64,000 bases of DNA from Sphingobacteriales bacterium (GTDB lineage Bacteria; Bacteroidota; Bacteroidia; Chitinophagales; Chitinophagaceae): positions 186,001 through 250,000 of the forward strand of contig JACRJO010000022.1 in NCBI GenBank assembly GCA_016219985.1, read 5' to 3'. The number at the start of each line of letters is the position of its first letter. Within the stretch, counting starts at the first letter, position 1. The notes under the pieces were generated by a model. It was not told the DNA's origin and did not search any database. It worked only from the letters and a program-made list of their open reading frames with translations. The translations under genes were made by a program, and so were the position numbers. Positions 52,412-61,944 of this stretch are shown piece by piece.

Positions 52412-53331
52412 TGCAGCCCGGGAACACCATACAATATCTTACCCATCCGCAGATCGACCGGAAGAAATGGGATGCCTGTATCGAACAGGCTTCTAACGGT
52501 CTTATCTATGCGTACTCTTTTTACCTCGATACCATGGCCAAACATTGGGAGGCCCTGGTCTTAAACGATTACGAAGCGGTGATGCCGCTGACCTGGAACC
52601 GGAAATACGGGATCCGTTATTTATACCAGCCCTTTCTGGCCGCCCAGTTGGGGATATTCGGAAATAAGCTGGCAGAACAGGATATCCGTGATTTCCTGCA
52701 ATCCATTCCTGCCGCATTCAGGTATATTGATATTTACCTGAACAGCGGAAACCGGGCGACGGCTCCCGGGTTGTTTTCCCTGCTCCGGGATAATTATGTG
52801 CTGGACCTGAACCTTCCCTACGAAAAACTGGTCAGCCAATACCGGGATAACACCCGGCGCAATATCAAAAAAGCCCGGCAGGCCGGCTGCCTGGTCCAGC
52901 AAAATACGGCTGTCGAAAAGATAATCACGCTGGCGGTACAGCAAATGCAGTTGCATGATAAAGAAGTGGAAGAAAATATAAACCGCTTCCGGGAATTATT
53001 CCGGCTGCTGCAGGAACAAAAAAGGGCTGTTACCTATGGCATAACGCTTGGGGATGAACTGCTCGCCTCCGCCGTATTTTTCTTTTCGCATAACAGGTCT
53101 TATTATATCCTGGTGGGGAACCATCCCAATGGAAAAACGATCGGCGCCTCCCATGCCCTGATCGATGCATTTATCCGTGATTATGCCGGCCAGCCCCTGT
53201 TGCTGGATTTTGAAGGATCCGATATCCGCAACCTCGCTTTTTTTTACAGCAGTTTCGGCGCCGTACAGGAGATCTACCCTGCCCTGAAGATCAACCGGCT
53301 TCCCTTTTACCTGAAATGGATTAAAAAATAA
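52411..53331 (+). CDS. FemAB/GNAT-fold transferase
   Basis: 306 residues, starting at the ATG that overlaps the M1 stop codon (TGATG). The N-terminal half shows WDACIEQASNGLIYAYSFYLD, and the second half contains YRDNTRRNIKKARQAG and a GNAT-like strand-helix (YYILVGNHPNGKTIGASHALIDAF), the pattern of FemAB/peptidoglycan-bridge and related acyl-transferases in Bacteroidota. It may use aminoacyl-tRNA or acyl-CoA; the acceptor is unknown. No signal peptide, so it is cytoplasmic. It ends exactly where the convergent ispD gene ends. Confidence 0.7.
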   Translation: MQPGNTIQYLTHPQIDRKKWDACIEQASNGLIYAYSFYLDTMAKHWEALVLNDYEAVMPLTWNRKYGIRYLYQPFLAAQLGIFGNKLAEQDIRDFLQSIPAAFRYIDIYLNSGNRATAPGLFSLLRDNYVLDLNLPYEKLVSQYRDNTRRNIKKARQAGCLVQQNTAVEKIITLAVQQMQLHDKEVEENINRFRELFRLLQEQKRAVTYGITLGDELLASAVFFFSHNRSYYILVGNHPNGKTIGASHALIDAFIRDYAGQPLLLDFEGSDIRNLAFFYSSFGAVQEIYPALKINRLPFYLKWIKK

Positions 53332-54006
53332 TCAGGCGGTTCGTCCGGCAAGAATTTGTTCCGCGATCAATATATCGGCAGGCTTTGTGATCTTAATATT
53401 CTCTTCCTCACCCGGGACCAACGATACCTTGATCCCATAGGCCTCCGCTACGGTGGCCTCATCGGTAAACTTATCCTTGTAATCGATCTGGAAGGCGGGC
53501 ACAATAATTTTACTGTGAAAGGTCTGGGGTGTCTGGATCAGCATTACCCGGTTGCGGTCCAATGCGGCATTCCCTTCATCGGTTAGCAAACGGATGCTGT
53601 CCCTGGAAGGAATAGCGGGAATGGCCGTTCCCGAAACAGCCGCCTGCTGGTAACATCGATGGACCAGGTCTTTGGTAAGCAAACAACGGACCCCGTCATG
53701 GATAAAGACCACGGATTCCTCCTCCACCAGTGCCAGCCCGTTCTTGACAGACTGGAAACGGGTATCTCCCCCGGCCGTGATCCGGATACGGTCCTTGTCA
53801 AAATACGCATCAATGATCTCCTGTCCCATATCCGTATAATCCACCGGCAGCACCAGGATGATCTGCAGGTCTTCGTATGCTTCGAGGAAGGTCTTCAGCG
53901 TATAATAAAGAACCGGTTTATCTTTCAGCAACAGGAATTGTTTGGGAAGCGCCCCTCCCATCCGTATCCCTGAACCACCGGCTACGATAACTGCATATTT
54001 TTTCAT
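53332..54006 (-). CDS. ispD: 2-C-methyl-D-erythritol 4-phosphate cytidylyltransferase
   Basis: 224 residues. It makes CDP-methylerythritol in the non-mevalonate isoprenoid pathway. The nucleotide-binding N-terminus VIVAGGSGIRMGGALPKQFL has the GxGxRM-x4-PKQ signature; VFIHDGVRCLL (about 98-108) and the C-terminal DEATVAEAYG and GEEENIKITKPADILIAE are also conserved. Length is normal. The -7 box is only 5 nt before the ATG. Confidence 0.95.
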   Translation of the reverse strand: MKKYAVIVAGGSGIRMGGALPKQFLLLKDKPVLYYTLKTFLEAYEDLQIILVLPVDYTDMGQEIIDAYFDKDRIRITAGGDTRFQSVKNGLALVEEESVVFIHDGVRCLLTKDLVHRCYQQAAVSGTAIPAIPSRDSIRLLTDEGNAALDRNRVMLIQTPQTFHSKIIVPAFQIDYKDKFTDEATVAEAYGIKVSLVPGEEENIKITKPADILIAEQILAGRTA

Positions 54007-54011
54007 TGGCG

Positions 54012-54019
54012 CAAATGTA
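54012..54019 (-). promoter_or_regulatory. -7 promoter box of ispD, leaderless position
   Basis: TACATTTG on the minus strand with 5 nt between it and the ispD ATG (54006). The predicted transcript starts at or next to the start codon. Confidence 0.5.
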
Positions 54020-54037
54020 ATGGAATGCCCGGCAATT

Positions 54038-55000
54038 TTATTGGTAGATCGCTATTTCCTCCTGCCCATTGCTGTTCCTCATCGCCCGGTACATCCCTTC
54101 ACTGTTGAACAGCATCGCCGTATTCCCTTTCGCATCCACGCCGATCATCCCGCCTTCCCCATCGATCTTCAGGAGTTTATCATGCACCACCAGGTGCATC
54201 GCTTCCTGCAGGCTGAGCCCCCGGTATTCCATCAGGCAACTCACATCATAGGCTGTTACCGCCCGGATAAAGGGTTCCCCATGGCCGGTACAGCTGATGG
54301 CACAGGTTTTATTATTCGCATAGGTGCCGGCGCCAATAATAGGACTATCCCCCACCCTTCCCCATTGTTTATTCGTCATGCCCCCGGTACTGGTGGCCGC
54401 TGCAATATTTCCCAATTGATCCACGGCCACCGCCCCGACGGTTCCGAATTTTTTACCCTCCGTAATTTCTGCGGAGGAGGGTCCTTCTTCTGGCGGTACA
54501 GAATGATCCAGCGCTGTTTCTTCCGAGCCCTGCATCCGTACCCATTGTTTATACCGGTGAGGCGTATGAAAATATTCAGCCGGCTCTGTTTTTATTCCTT
54601 GCGCAAGGGCAAAATCATAAGCCCCCTTCCCGTTCAGCATGACGTGCTGGCTTTTCATCATAACCGTATACGCCAGTTCCACCGGGTTCCGGATATTCCG
54701 GACCGCGGCTACCGCGCCCGCCATCAGGGTAGTGCCATCCATAATGGAAGCGTCCATTTCCTGGCTGCCGTCTTTGGCAAAGACCGATCCCCGGCCGGCA
54801 TTGAACAGGACGCAATCTTCCAGTGACATCACGGCTGCCTTTACCGCTTCGAGGGACGAGCCTCCTTTTTCCAGCAGGGAGTACCCCGCCTGCAGGGCTT
54901 CCTGCAGCCCCTGCTTATAAACTTTCTCTATTTCAGGGGTCATCGAAGAGGGCCGGATGGTGCCGGCTCCCCCGTGGATTACGATTGCATATACGGCCAT
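54038..55000 (-). CDS. Isoaspartyl peptidase / L-asparaginase (Ntn type)
   Basis: 320 residues from ATG 55000 (MAVYAIVIHGGAGTI). It belongs to the plant-type asparaginase family that splits isoaspartyl peptides and asparagine. The enzyme self-cleaves before the nucleophile Thr in FGTVGAVAVD; STGGMTNKQWGRVGDSPIIGAG and SCTGHGEPF are further family motifs. The N-terminal HGGAGT is the start of the alpha chain. No signal peptide is seen. It is divergent from the membrane protein gene, 64 nt apart. Confidence 0.93.
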   Translation of the reverse strand: MAVYAIVIHGGAGTIRPSSMTPEIEKVYKQGLQEALQAGYSLLEKGGSSLEAVKAAVMSLEDCVLFNAGRGSVFAKDGSQEMDASIMDGTTLMAGAVAAVRNIRNPVELAYTVMMKSQHVMLNGKGAYDFALAQGIKTEPAEYFHTPHRYKQWVRMQGSEETALDHSVPPEEGPSSAEITEGKKFGTVGAVAVDQLGNIAAATSTGGMTNKQWGRVGDSPIIGAGTYANNKTCAISCTGHGEPFIRAVTAYDVSCLMEYRGLSLQEAMHLVVHDKLLKIDGEGGMIGVDAKGNTAMLFNSEGMYRAMRNSNGQEEIAIYQ

Positions 55001-55064
55001 ACGGGGTATTGGGTATTTTAGTACAAACGAAATTAGGTATTTTGTCACCGAAACAACAGGCCTC

Positions 55065-55739
55065 ATGTTCAGAAATAAACTCACCGGCCCCGATCTCCTG
55101 CTGATCGCAGCCAATCTTTTCCCCGTTTATGGGGTATGGTTCCTGGGCTGGAATGCAACGGAAGCCTTTATTGTCTATGCCATGGAGACGATGATCGCCG
55201 GTATCATGACGGCACTGAAATTAGGAGTGGCTACCCTGGCCCGGGGGAAGGACGACTGGTACAATGCCGGGAGCAGCACAAAAGTGAGCGGTCTTTTTTT
55301 TATCGTATTCTTTATGCTGCATTTTGGTTTATTTGCCGCGGTACAAACCAGCATTTTCTCGGAGACCGCGCATATCAACCCGCCCGGGGCCGGTATGTTT
55401 CATTTTTTCTTTAAATGGTACACCTATATCAATACAGAGACCGGCTATATGCTGCTGGCTTTTATTATCGGCTACCTCGCCAGGAGTTTTATTCCCTTTC
55501 TCCTGAACGGTGATTACAAGACCCAGCCGATGGCGATCATCATGTTCCAGCCCTATGGAAGAATCTTTATTCAGCAGTTTACCGTTATACTGGGCAGCCT
55601 GTTCCTGGGCCTTAATCTCGGGAAAGGGTTTATCCTGGTATTTGCGCTCGCCAAGATCGGGTTTGAAATGCTGATCAATTTTGATTCCATCCTGAAGAAG
55701 GCCATGGAGGATATGAAAAAAGGATCACGGGAGGAGTAA
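55065..55739 (+). CDS. Multi-pass membrane protein (DUF6498-like)
   Basis: 224 residues from ATG 55065. Hydrophobic segments at about 9-30, 30-52, 75-100, 122-145 and 160-200 predict five or six membrane helices. The N-terminal LLLIAANLFPVYGVWFLGWNATEAFIVYAMET looks like the DUF6498 family, whose function is unknown. The family name rests on memory of the pattern, not a search. The 3' end overlaps the convergent heptose kinase gene by 15 nt. Confidence 0.65.
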   Translation: MFRNKLTGPDLLLIAANLFPVYGVWFLGWNATEAFIVYAMETMIAGIMTALKLGVATLARGKDDWYNAGSSTKVSGLFFIVFFMLHFGLFAAVQTSIFSETAHINPPGAGMFHFFFKWYTYINTETGYMLLAFIIGYLARSFIPFLLNGDYKTQPMAIIMFQPYGRIFIQQFTVILGSLFLGLNLGKGFILVFALAKIGFEMLINFDSILKKAMEDMKKGSREE

Positions 55740-56714
55740 TTCACATTCGTGGAGCAGCTTCTCTTTATCAATCGCGGCTGTCCCGACCTCTTCACATACA
55801 AGCCCTCCCGCAATATTGGCGGTCTCGGCCATCAGGCGTACGTCCCGGGTGGCGGCATAAACAAGGGAAGCCACGGCAATGACAGTATCTCCTGCCCCTG
55901 ATACATCCGCAATATTCCGGATATGCGAGGGAATGATATGCCCCACTTCTCCCCGCTGGTAAAAGACCCCTTTTTCTGAAAGGGTGATAAAGGAAATGGA
56001 ATGCTGCAGGAGACGAACAAGTTCTGCATGGATCGTATGAAGCAGGTGCTCATTCACACCTTCCGCCGTAAGGTTAAGGGCTTCTTTTACTTCCTTCAGG
56101 TTGGGCTTGAAAATATCAACACCGGTATACGCAAAGAAATTACGGCGCTTGGGATCCACCGCGACAAGGATTCCTTTCTCTCTGCACCAGGCGATCACCT
56201 GCCGGATTATTTTCTCCGTCAGCACGCCTTTATTATAATCTTCGAGGATAATGATATCGGGGTGCTCCTGCTGCAGGTAAGATTCCACTTTCTGCAGGAA
56301 CAGGGTTTCTTCAGCTGCATCCAGGTCCCGGGTCACTTCCGCATCCAGCCGCATCATTTGCTGGCTGCGGCTGATGATCCTCATTTTATTGGTGGTGATC
56401 CGGCCGGAGCCCGCCAGCATAAAAGAAGTATCGATCCCCTTCGATTCAAAAAGGTTCTTCAGGGTTAAGCCATCCGCATCATCGCCAGTAACAGAAAGTA
56501 CGGTGGCTTTTGCACCCAGGGAACGGCAGTTCAGCGCCACATTCCCGGCACCCCCGATCCGGTACTCCTTATGCTGCAGGGCCACCACGGGTACCGGGGC
56601 TTCCGGTGAAATACGGTCCACTTTCCCCCACATATAGGTATCCAGCATCACATCACCGATGATGCCTGCCTTCAGGGAGGAAAACCCATCAAAGAGTTTT
56701 TTGAAATCTGCCAT
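55725..56714 (-). CDS. D-glycero-beta-D-manno-heptose-7-phosphate kinase (HldE kinase domain type)
   Basis: 329 residues, a PfkB-family sugar kinase. FDGFSSLKAGIIGDVMLDTYMWGKVDRISPEAPVPVV at the start and GGAGNVALNCRSLGA (about 54-68) are typical of the kinase half of HldE (RfaE1), and the anion-hole motif DVSGAGDTV (about 270) with its catalytic Asp is intact. It phosphorylates heptose 7-phosphate for LPS inner-core ADP-heptose. The nucleotidyltransferase half is absent and must be encoded elsewhere. Confidence 0.88.
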   Translation of the reverse strand: MADFKKLFDGFSSLKAGIIGDVMLDTYMWGKVDRISPEAPVPVVALQHKEYRIGGAGNVALNCRSLGAKATVLSVTGDDADGLTLKNLFESKGIDTSFMLAGSGRITTNKMRIISRSQQMMRLDAEVTRDLDAAEETLFLQKVESYLQQEHPDIIILEDYNKGVLTEKIIRQVIAWCREKGILVAVDPKRRNFFAYTGVDIFKPNLKEVKEALNLTAEGVNEHLLHTIHAELVRLLQHSISFITLSEKGVFYQRGEVGHIIPSHIRNIADVSGAGDTVIAVASLVYAATRDVRLMAETANIAGGLVCEEVGTAAIDKEKLLHECELLLP

Positions 56715-56755
56715 ACCTCAAAATAACGCAATATTTCGATTGGAAAAAAGGATAG

Positions 56756-56779
56756 GGAAAAGCCCCTTCCGGGGCTCTT
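56756..56779 (-). terminator. Intrinsic terminator candidate after OmpH-like gene
   Basis: AGCCCC (56761-56766) pairs with GGGGCT (56771-56776). On the minus strand it is followed by TTTTCCC. It lies 11 nt beyond the stop of the OmpH-like gene. Confidence 0.6.
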
Positions 56780-56786
56780 CGTATGA

Positions 56787-57401
56787 TCAGTTCTTTTTGT
56801 TTTTATAATAGGTATTCAACCCCTTCACCACATCCGCCGTAATATTATACGCGGTATCCTTGTAATAAAACAACCCCTGTTCATAGGAGACGATATAGGA
56901 ATAATCCCGGGTCTTGTTATACTCTTTCAGGAAGGCCTCTATTTTTGATTTGATCTCGTTTTGCCGGCGCATCACAAAATCACTGTAATCGGAATCCAGG
57001 GCCTGTTTCCTGTTCTTCATTTCATCATCCAGGTTCTTCATATCCCGGCTGGCGGCTTCTGATTGCTCCTGGGTTAAGGTGCCGGAATTGGCCTGCTGCT
57101 GGTAAAAGTTGAATTTCTGCTGCAGGTTCCGGGACAATTTTTCCATTTCACTGTTAATGGCTTCTTCCCTCTTCAGCATCTCCGATTTAAGCTCCCTGAC
57201 CATATCAAAATTGGCGGCCAGTGAATCCATCTCAAAATAAGCGATCCTGAATTTACCCTTGTCGGCATCCGTGATCTTCCCGTTTACCGATGAAGACCGT
57301 TTATCGGTCTTATTGCCCGTGAAATGAGCATATAAAAGATAACCACAGCCCAGGGTCAGGACAGCATTCCATATCAACAAACCATTTTTCATCCCGTTCA
57401 T
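56787..57401 (-). CDS. OmpH/Skp-like periplasmic chaperone
   Basis: 204 residues. An N-terminal hydrophobic segment (about 8-26) anchors or exports it. The rest is mostly coiled coil with a strand at FRIAYFEMDSLAANFDM (about 51-67), then long Lys/Glu/Gln-rich helices, as in Skp/OmpH, which holds outer-membrane proteins on their way to the Bam complex. The assignment rests on architecture. ATG at position 4 (MKNGLLIW) is an equally possible start. It is transcribed in the same direction as the heptose kinase gene downstream but a terminator-like hairpin separates them. Confidence 0.75.
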   Translation of the reverse strand: MNGMKNGLLIWNAVLTLGCGYLLYAHFTGNKTDKRSSSVNGKITDADKGKFRIAYFEMDSLAANFDMVRELKSEMLKREEAINSEMEKLSRNLQQKFNFYQQQANSGTLTQEQSEAASRDMKNLDDEMKNRKQALDSDYSDFVMRRQNEIKSKIEAFLKEYNKTRDYSYIVSYEQGLFYYKDTAYNITADVVKGLNTYYKNKKN

Positions 57402-57481
57402 TTTACAAAATAACTACGAATAGGCGGGCAAATATAAGGAATCAGTTACTTTATGAAAGCCTTAACAGGGCCCTTTACCAG

Positions 57482-57510
57482 TGAAAAAGGAGTAAGATAA
57501 CTTACTCCTT
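57482..57510 (-). terminator. Intrinsic terminator of rpoC
   Basis: A perfect 10-bp stem (AAGGAGTAAG 57487-57496 with CTTACTCCTT 57501-57510). On the minus strand it is followed by TTTTTCAC. It is 28 nt beyond the rpoC stop. Confidence 0.88.
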
Positions 57511-57537
57511 ATAATGAATCATTTAATCCGTTTCGTC

Positions 57538-60500
57538 TTATTCTTCCTCGTCGAAAGACATGGCTTCGCGGGTAGTCTGCAGCAGTTCATACTCCTCTTT
57601 GCTGCCCACGATCATGCTCTCAAACTCACGCAGCCCTGTACCAGCCGGAATCGGGTGACCGGTAATTACGTTCTCTTTCAGCCCCAGCATATCATCAGTT
57701 TTACCGTTGATGGCTGCAGAAGACAACACTTTGGTGGTTTCCTGGAAGGAAGCGGCTGAAATCCAGCTCGGCACACCCAGTGAAGCTTTCGTGATACCCA
57801 GCAGGGTCGGCGAAGAAGTCGCCGGTTTGGCATCGCGGTATTCCACCAGTTTCTTGTCGTTCCGGCGAAGGATGGAATTCTCTTCCCTTACTTCACGCAA
57901 ACTTACGATCTGGCCGGCACGCAGGTGCGCACTGTCACCAACCTCGGTTACCACTTTTTTATCGAAGATGAAATCGTTCTCTTCCACGAAATCGAATTTA
58001 TCCGTCAGGTCATCTTCCAGGAAGCGGGTATCACCCGGATCCACGATATTCACCTTGCGCATCATCTGGCGCACGATCACTTCAATGTGCTTGTCATTGA
58101 TCTTCACCCCCTGTAAACGATAGACTTCCTGGATCTCGTTCACCACGTACTCCTGTACGGCAAACGGGCCCTTGATGGAAAGAATATCGAACGGAGCGAT
58201 CTGCCCGTCACTCAGGGAAGCGCCGGCTTTTACAAAGTCGCCATCCTGTGCCAGGATCTGGCGGGTCAGCGGAACCAGGTATTTCTTCTGCACCCCATCT
58301 TTGGCTTCAATAATGATCTCCCGGTTACCCCGCTTGATCGCACCCATGATCACCACACCATCAATCTCAGATACCACGGCCGGGTTGCTCGGGTTCCGGG
58401 CTTCGAACAGCTCGGTTACACGGGGCAGACCCCCGGTGATATCCCTCAGCTTACCGAGGATACGCGGGATCTTCACGATCACCTGGCCGGCTTTCACCTC
58501 ATCGCCTTCATCCATGATGATATGGCTTCCGGTGGGCAGGTTATACGATTTCTTCTCTTTGCCTTCAACGACGATAGAAGGAATCTTGGTTTTATCACGG
58601 GTCTCAATGACCACTTTTTCCCGGTGACCGGTTTGTTCATCGGCCTCTTCCCGGTAAGTGATCCCATCCAGTACATTTTCAAATTTCACCAACCCGTTGA
58701 TCTCCGCCATGATGACATTGTTGAACGGATCCCAGGTGCAGAGAATTTCTCCTTTGCTGACCTTCTGGCCATCCTTCACATTCAGGGTGGCGCCATAGGG
58801 AATATTATTGGTGATCAGCAGGCGGTCGTTCTTGGTATCAATGATACGAACCTCACCGGTACGCCCGATTACCACCTGGGATTTGGCTCCTTCATTATTT
58901 TCAACGGTTACCGTACGCAGACCATCGAACTGGACGGTACCATCAAACTTGGCCAGTAAGGTGGATTCCACTGAAGCGGATCCGGCCACACCACCCACGT
59001 GGAAGGTACGGAGGGTCAGCTGGGTACCCGGTTCACCGATGGACTGGGCGGCAATAATACCTACCGCATCTCCTTTCTGTGCAATATTTCCGGAGGCCAG
59101 GTTCTTCCCATAACATTTCACACATACCCCTCTCTTGCTTTCGCAGGTCAGTACAGAACGGATCTCCACGGTTTCGATACCGGCTTCCTCGATCTTCCGG
59201 GCAATATCAATATTGATCTCTTCACCCGCTCCGACGATCAGCATATCATTGATCGGGTCATACACATCATGCAGGGAAGTACGCCCGGCCAGCCTGTCGC
59301 TCAACGGTTCGATAATATCCTCATTATCTTTTAATGCGGACGTGGCAATACCACGCAGTGTTCCGCAATCTTCTTCTGTGATCACCACATCCTGGGCCAC
59401 ATCCACAAGACGACGGGTCAGGTAACCGGCATCGGCTGTTTTCAGGGCCGTATCGGCCAGACCTTTACGGGCACCGTGGGTAGAGATAAAGTAATCCAAT
59501 ACGTTCAGACCTCCCTTGAAGTTGGAAAGGATCGGGTTCTCGATGATCTCCGATCCGGTAGAACCGGATTTTCTCGGCTTGGCCATCAATCCCCGGATAC
59601 CAGCGAGCTGCTTGATCTGCTGTTTGGAACCCCGGGCCCCGGAGTCCAGCATCATGTACACGGAGTTGAATCCCTGCTTGTCGCTGCTCAGTTCACGGAT
59701 CAGGGTTTCTGTGATCCGGGTATCGACCCGGCTCCAGATATCCACGATCTGGTTGTATCGTTCGTTATTGGTGATCAGCCCCATATTGTAGCTGTCCCAT
59801 ACCTCATCTACCTCGCTCTTCGCGTTATCCAGCAGTTCTTCCTTCACATCGGGGATGATCAGGTCATTAATGCTGAAGGAGAGACCACCCTGGAAGGCTG
59901 TACGGAAACCAAGCTGCTTGATATCATCGAGGAACTTCGCGGTCTTCGGAACATTGGTGATCTTGATGATATCACCGATGATCTCGCGGAGGTTCTTCTT
60001 GGTCAGCAGGGCATTTACAAAACCTACTTCCGCCGGTACGTGCTGGTTGAAGAGCACACGGCCAACCGTGGTTTCGATCAGTTTATGTTCCAGCAGGCCG
60101 TCTGCGTTCCGGATATTGGCTTTCACCTTGATCCAGGCATGCAGGTCCACTACTTTTTCATTGTAAGCAATGATCACTTCCTCTGCAGAATAAAATACTT
60201 TTCCTTCGCCGCGAACGGTTTCAGCCGTTGTTGTCTTCTTCCCCTTGGTAATATAATACAGACCCAGTACCATGTCCTGTGAAGGCAGGGTGATCGGCGT
60301 ACCATTCTGCGGGTTGAGGATATTATGGGAAGCAAGCATCAGCAGCTGGGCTTCCAGGATCGCGGCATGGCTCAGGGGCACGTGTACCGCCATCTGGTCA
60401 CCGTCGAAGTCGGCGTTGAACGCTGTCGTTACGAGCGGGTGCAGCTGGATCGCTTTTCCTTCGATCAGTTTGGGCTGGAACGCCTGGATGGACAAGCGGT

Positions 60501-61830
60501 GCAGCGTCGGGGCACGGTTAAGCATAACCGGGTGACCTTTCAGGATATTTTCCAGGATATCCCAAACCACCGCTTCCTTCTTATCCACCAGTTTACGGGC
60601 AGACTTCACGGTTTTTACGATACCTCTTTCAATCAGTTTACGGATGATGAACGGCTTGAATAATTCGGCCGCCATATCTTTCGGGAGGCCGCACTCATGC
60701 AGTTTCAGTTCGGGTCCTACCACGATTACAGAACGACCGGAATAGTCAACCCGTTTACCAAGCAGGTTCTGACGGAAACGTCCCTGTTTACCTTTCAGCA
60801 CATCGCTGAGGGATTTCAGGGCGCGGCCGCCTTCCGCTTTAACGGCATTGGACTTACGGCTGTTATCAAACAGGGAATCCACCGCTTCCTGCAGCATCCT
60901 TTTTTCATTACGAAGGATGACCTCGGGCGCTTTGATCTCTAATAATCTTTTCAGGCGGTTGTTCCGGATAATCACCCGGCGATACAGGTCATTCAGGTCA
61001 GAAGACGCGAAACGGCCTCCATCCAGGGGAACAAGGGGACGCAGTTCCGGCGGGATCACCGGGATATATTGCATCACCATCCACTCCGGGCGGTTGGTGA
61101 TCCTTGTATTGGCATCGCGGAACGCTTCCACCACACTCAGCCGCTTCAGGGCGTCGGCCTTACGTTGCTGTGAGGTTTCAGTAGCCGCTGCATTTCTCAG
61201 GTCAAAAGACAACTGGTCAAGATCAATACGGGCCAGCATATCATGTACAGCCTCGGCACCCATCTTGGCGATGAACTTGTTGGGATCATCATCCGGCAGG
61301 TACTGGTTGTCCTTGGGTAAAGTATCCAGGATGTCGAGGTATTCTTCTTCTGTCAGCAGGTCACCCACATTCTGCCCTTTATCGGCACGGATACCGGACT
61401 GGATCACCACGAAACGCTCATAATACACAATGGTCTCTAATTTCTTAGAGCTCACCCCCAGCAGATAACCGATCTTGTTCGGCAGTGATTTGAAATACCA
61501 GATATGCACGACCGGCACTACCAGCTTGATATGTCCCATCCTTTCGCGGCGGACTTTCTTCTCTGTCACTTCCACCCCGCAACGATCGCAGACAATACCT
61601 TTATAACGGATACGCTTGTATTTACCGCAGGCGCATTCGTAGTCCTTTACCGGACCGAAGATCCGTTCGCAAAACAAACCGTCTCTTTCCGGTTTATAGG
61701 TACGGTAGTTGATCGTTTCAGGCTTTAATATCTCACCATAGCTTCTCTCGAGGATGGTATCCGGAGAGGCAAGCCCGATTGTGATTTGTGAAAAAGCCGC
61801 TTTAGGACGATTTTCTTTTCTGATAGCCAT
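57538..61830 (-). CDS. rpoC: DNA-directed RNA polymerase subunit beta'
   Basis: 1430 residues. The catalytic Mg site NADFDGD is at 472-478. The N-terminal zinc ribbon ([20 protein letters not shown], about 65-85) and the second zinc site ([13 protein letters not shown]) are intact, and the bridge-helix and trigger-loop region ([15 protein letters not shown]) is present. Length fits Bacteroidota beta'. It is downstream of rpoB with a 114-nt gap, wider than usual and containing repeats. A strong terminator follows. Confidence 0.98.
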   Translation of the reverse strand: MAIRKENRPKAAFSQITIGLASPDTILERSYGEILKPETINYRTYKPERDGLFCERIFGPVKDYECACGKYKRIRYKGIVCDRCGVEVTEKKVRRERMGHIKLVVPVVHIWYFKSLPNKIGYLLGVSSKKLETIVYYERFVVIQSGIRADKGQNVGDLLTEEEYLDILDTLPKDNQYLPDDDPNKFIAKMGAEAVHDMLARIDLDQLSFDLRNAAATETSQQRKADALKRLSVVEAFRDANTRITNRPEWMVMQYIPVIPPELRPLVPLDGGRFASSDLNDLYRRVIIRNNRLKRLLEIKAPEVILRNEKRMLQEAVDSLFDNSRKSNAVKAEGGRALKSLSDVLKGKQGRFRQNLLGKRVDYSGRSVIVVGPELKLHECGLPKDMAAELFKPFIIRKLIERGIVKTVKSARKLVDKKEAVVWDILENILKGHPVMLNRAPTLHRLSIQAFQPKLIEGKAIQLHPLVTTAFNADFDGDQMAVHVPLSHAAILEAQLLMLASHNILNPQNGTPITLPSQDMVLGLYYITKGKKTTTAETVRGEGKVFYSAEEVIIAYNEKVVDLHAWIKVKANIRNADGLLEHKLIETTVGRVLFNQHVPAEVGFVNALLTKKNLREIIGDIIKITNVPKTAKFLDDIKQLGFRTAFQGGLSFSINDLIIPDVKEELLDNAKSEVDEVWDSYNMGLITNNERYNQIVDIWSRVDTRITETLIRELSSDKQGFNSVYMMLDSGARGSKQQIKQLAGIRGLMAKPRKSGSTGSEIIENPILSNFKGGLNVLDYFISTHGARKGLADTALKTADAGYLTRRLVDVAQDVVITEEDCGTLRGIATSALKDNEDIIEPLSDRLAGRTSLHDVYDPINDMLIVGAGEEINIDIARKIEEAGIETVEIRSVLTCESKRGVCVKCYGKNLASGNIAQKGDAVGIIAAQSIGEPGTQLTLRTFHVGGVAGSASVESTLLAKFDGTVQFDGLRTVTVENNEGAKSQVVIGRTGEVRIIDTKNDRLLITNNIPYGATLNVKDGQKVSKGEILCTWDPFNNVIMAEINGLVKFENVLDGITYREEADEQTGHREKVVIETRDKTKIPSIVVEGKEKKSYNLPTGSHIIMDEGDEVKAGQVIVKIPRILGKLRDITGGLPRVTELFEARNPSNPAVVSEIDGVVIMGAIKRGNREIIIEAKDGVQKKYLVPLTRQILAQDGDFVKAGASLSDGQIAPFDILSIKGPFAVQEYVVNEIQEVYRLQGVKINDKHIEVIVRQMMRKVNIVDPGDTRFLEDDLTDKFDFVEENDFIFDKKVVTEVGDSAHLRAGQIVSLREVREENSILRRNDKKLVEYRDAKPATSSPTLLGITKASLGVPSWISAASFQETTKVLSSAAINGKTDDMLGLKENVITGHPIPAGTGLREFESMIVGSKEEYELLQTTREAMSFDEEE

Positions 61831-61838
61831 ATTTATTT

Positions 61839-61937
61839 AGCTTTTAGCTGTTAGTTGCGGGCGGCGAGCCCGCCTCTAAATATTTAATGTCATTTCCAAA
61901 AGGAGTCCGTAGCTCTTGGCTCGTAACTCGTAGCTTG
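61839..61937. repeat. Repeats in the rpoB-rpoC gap
   Basis: Two short runs related to the GAGCTACGAGTTACGAG family (61839-61860 and 61907-61937, minus orientation) and a small hairpin (GCGGGC 61857-61862 with GCCCGC 61868-61873). They occupy most of the 114-nt gap between rpoB and rpoC. Confidence 0.65.
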
Positions 61938-61944
61938 CTTACGC

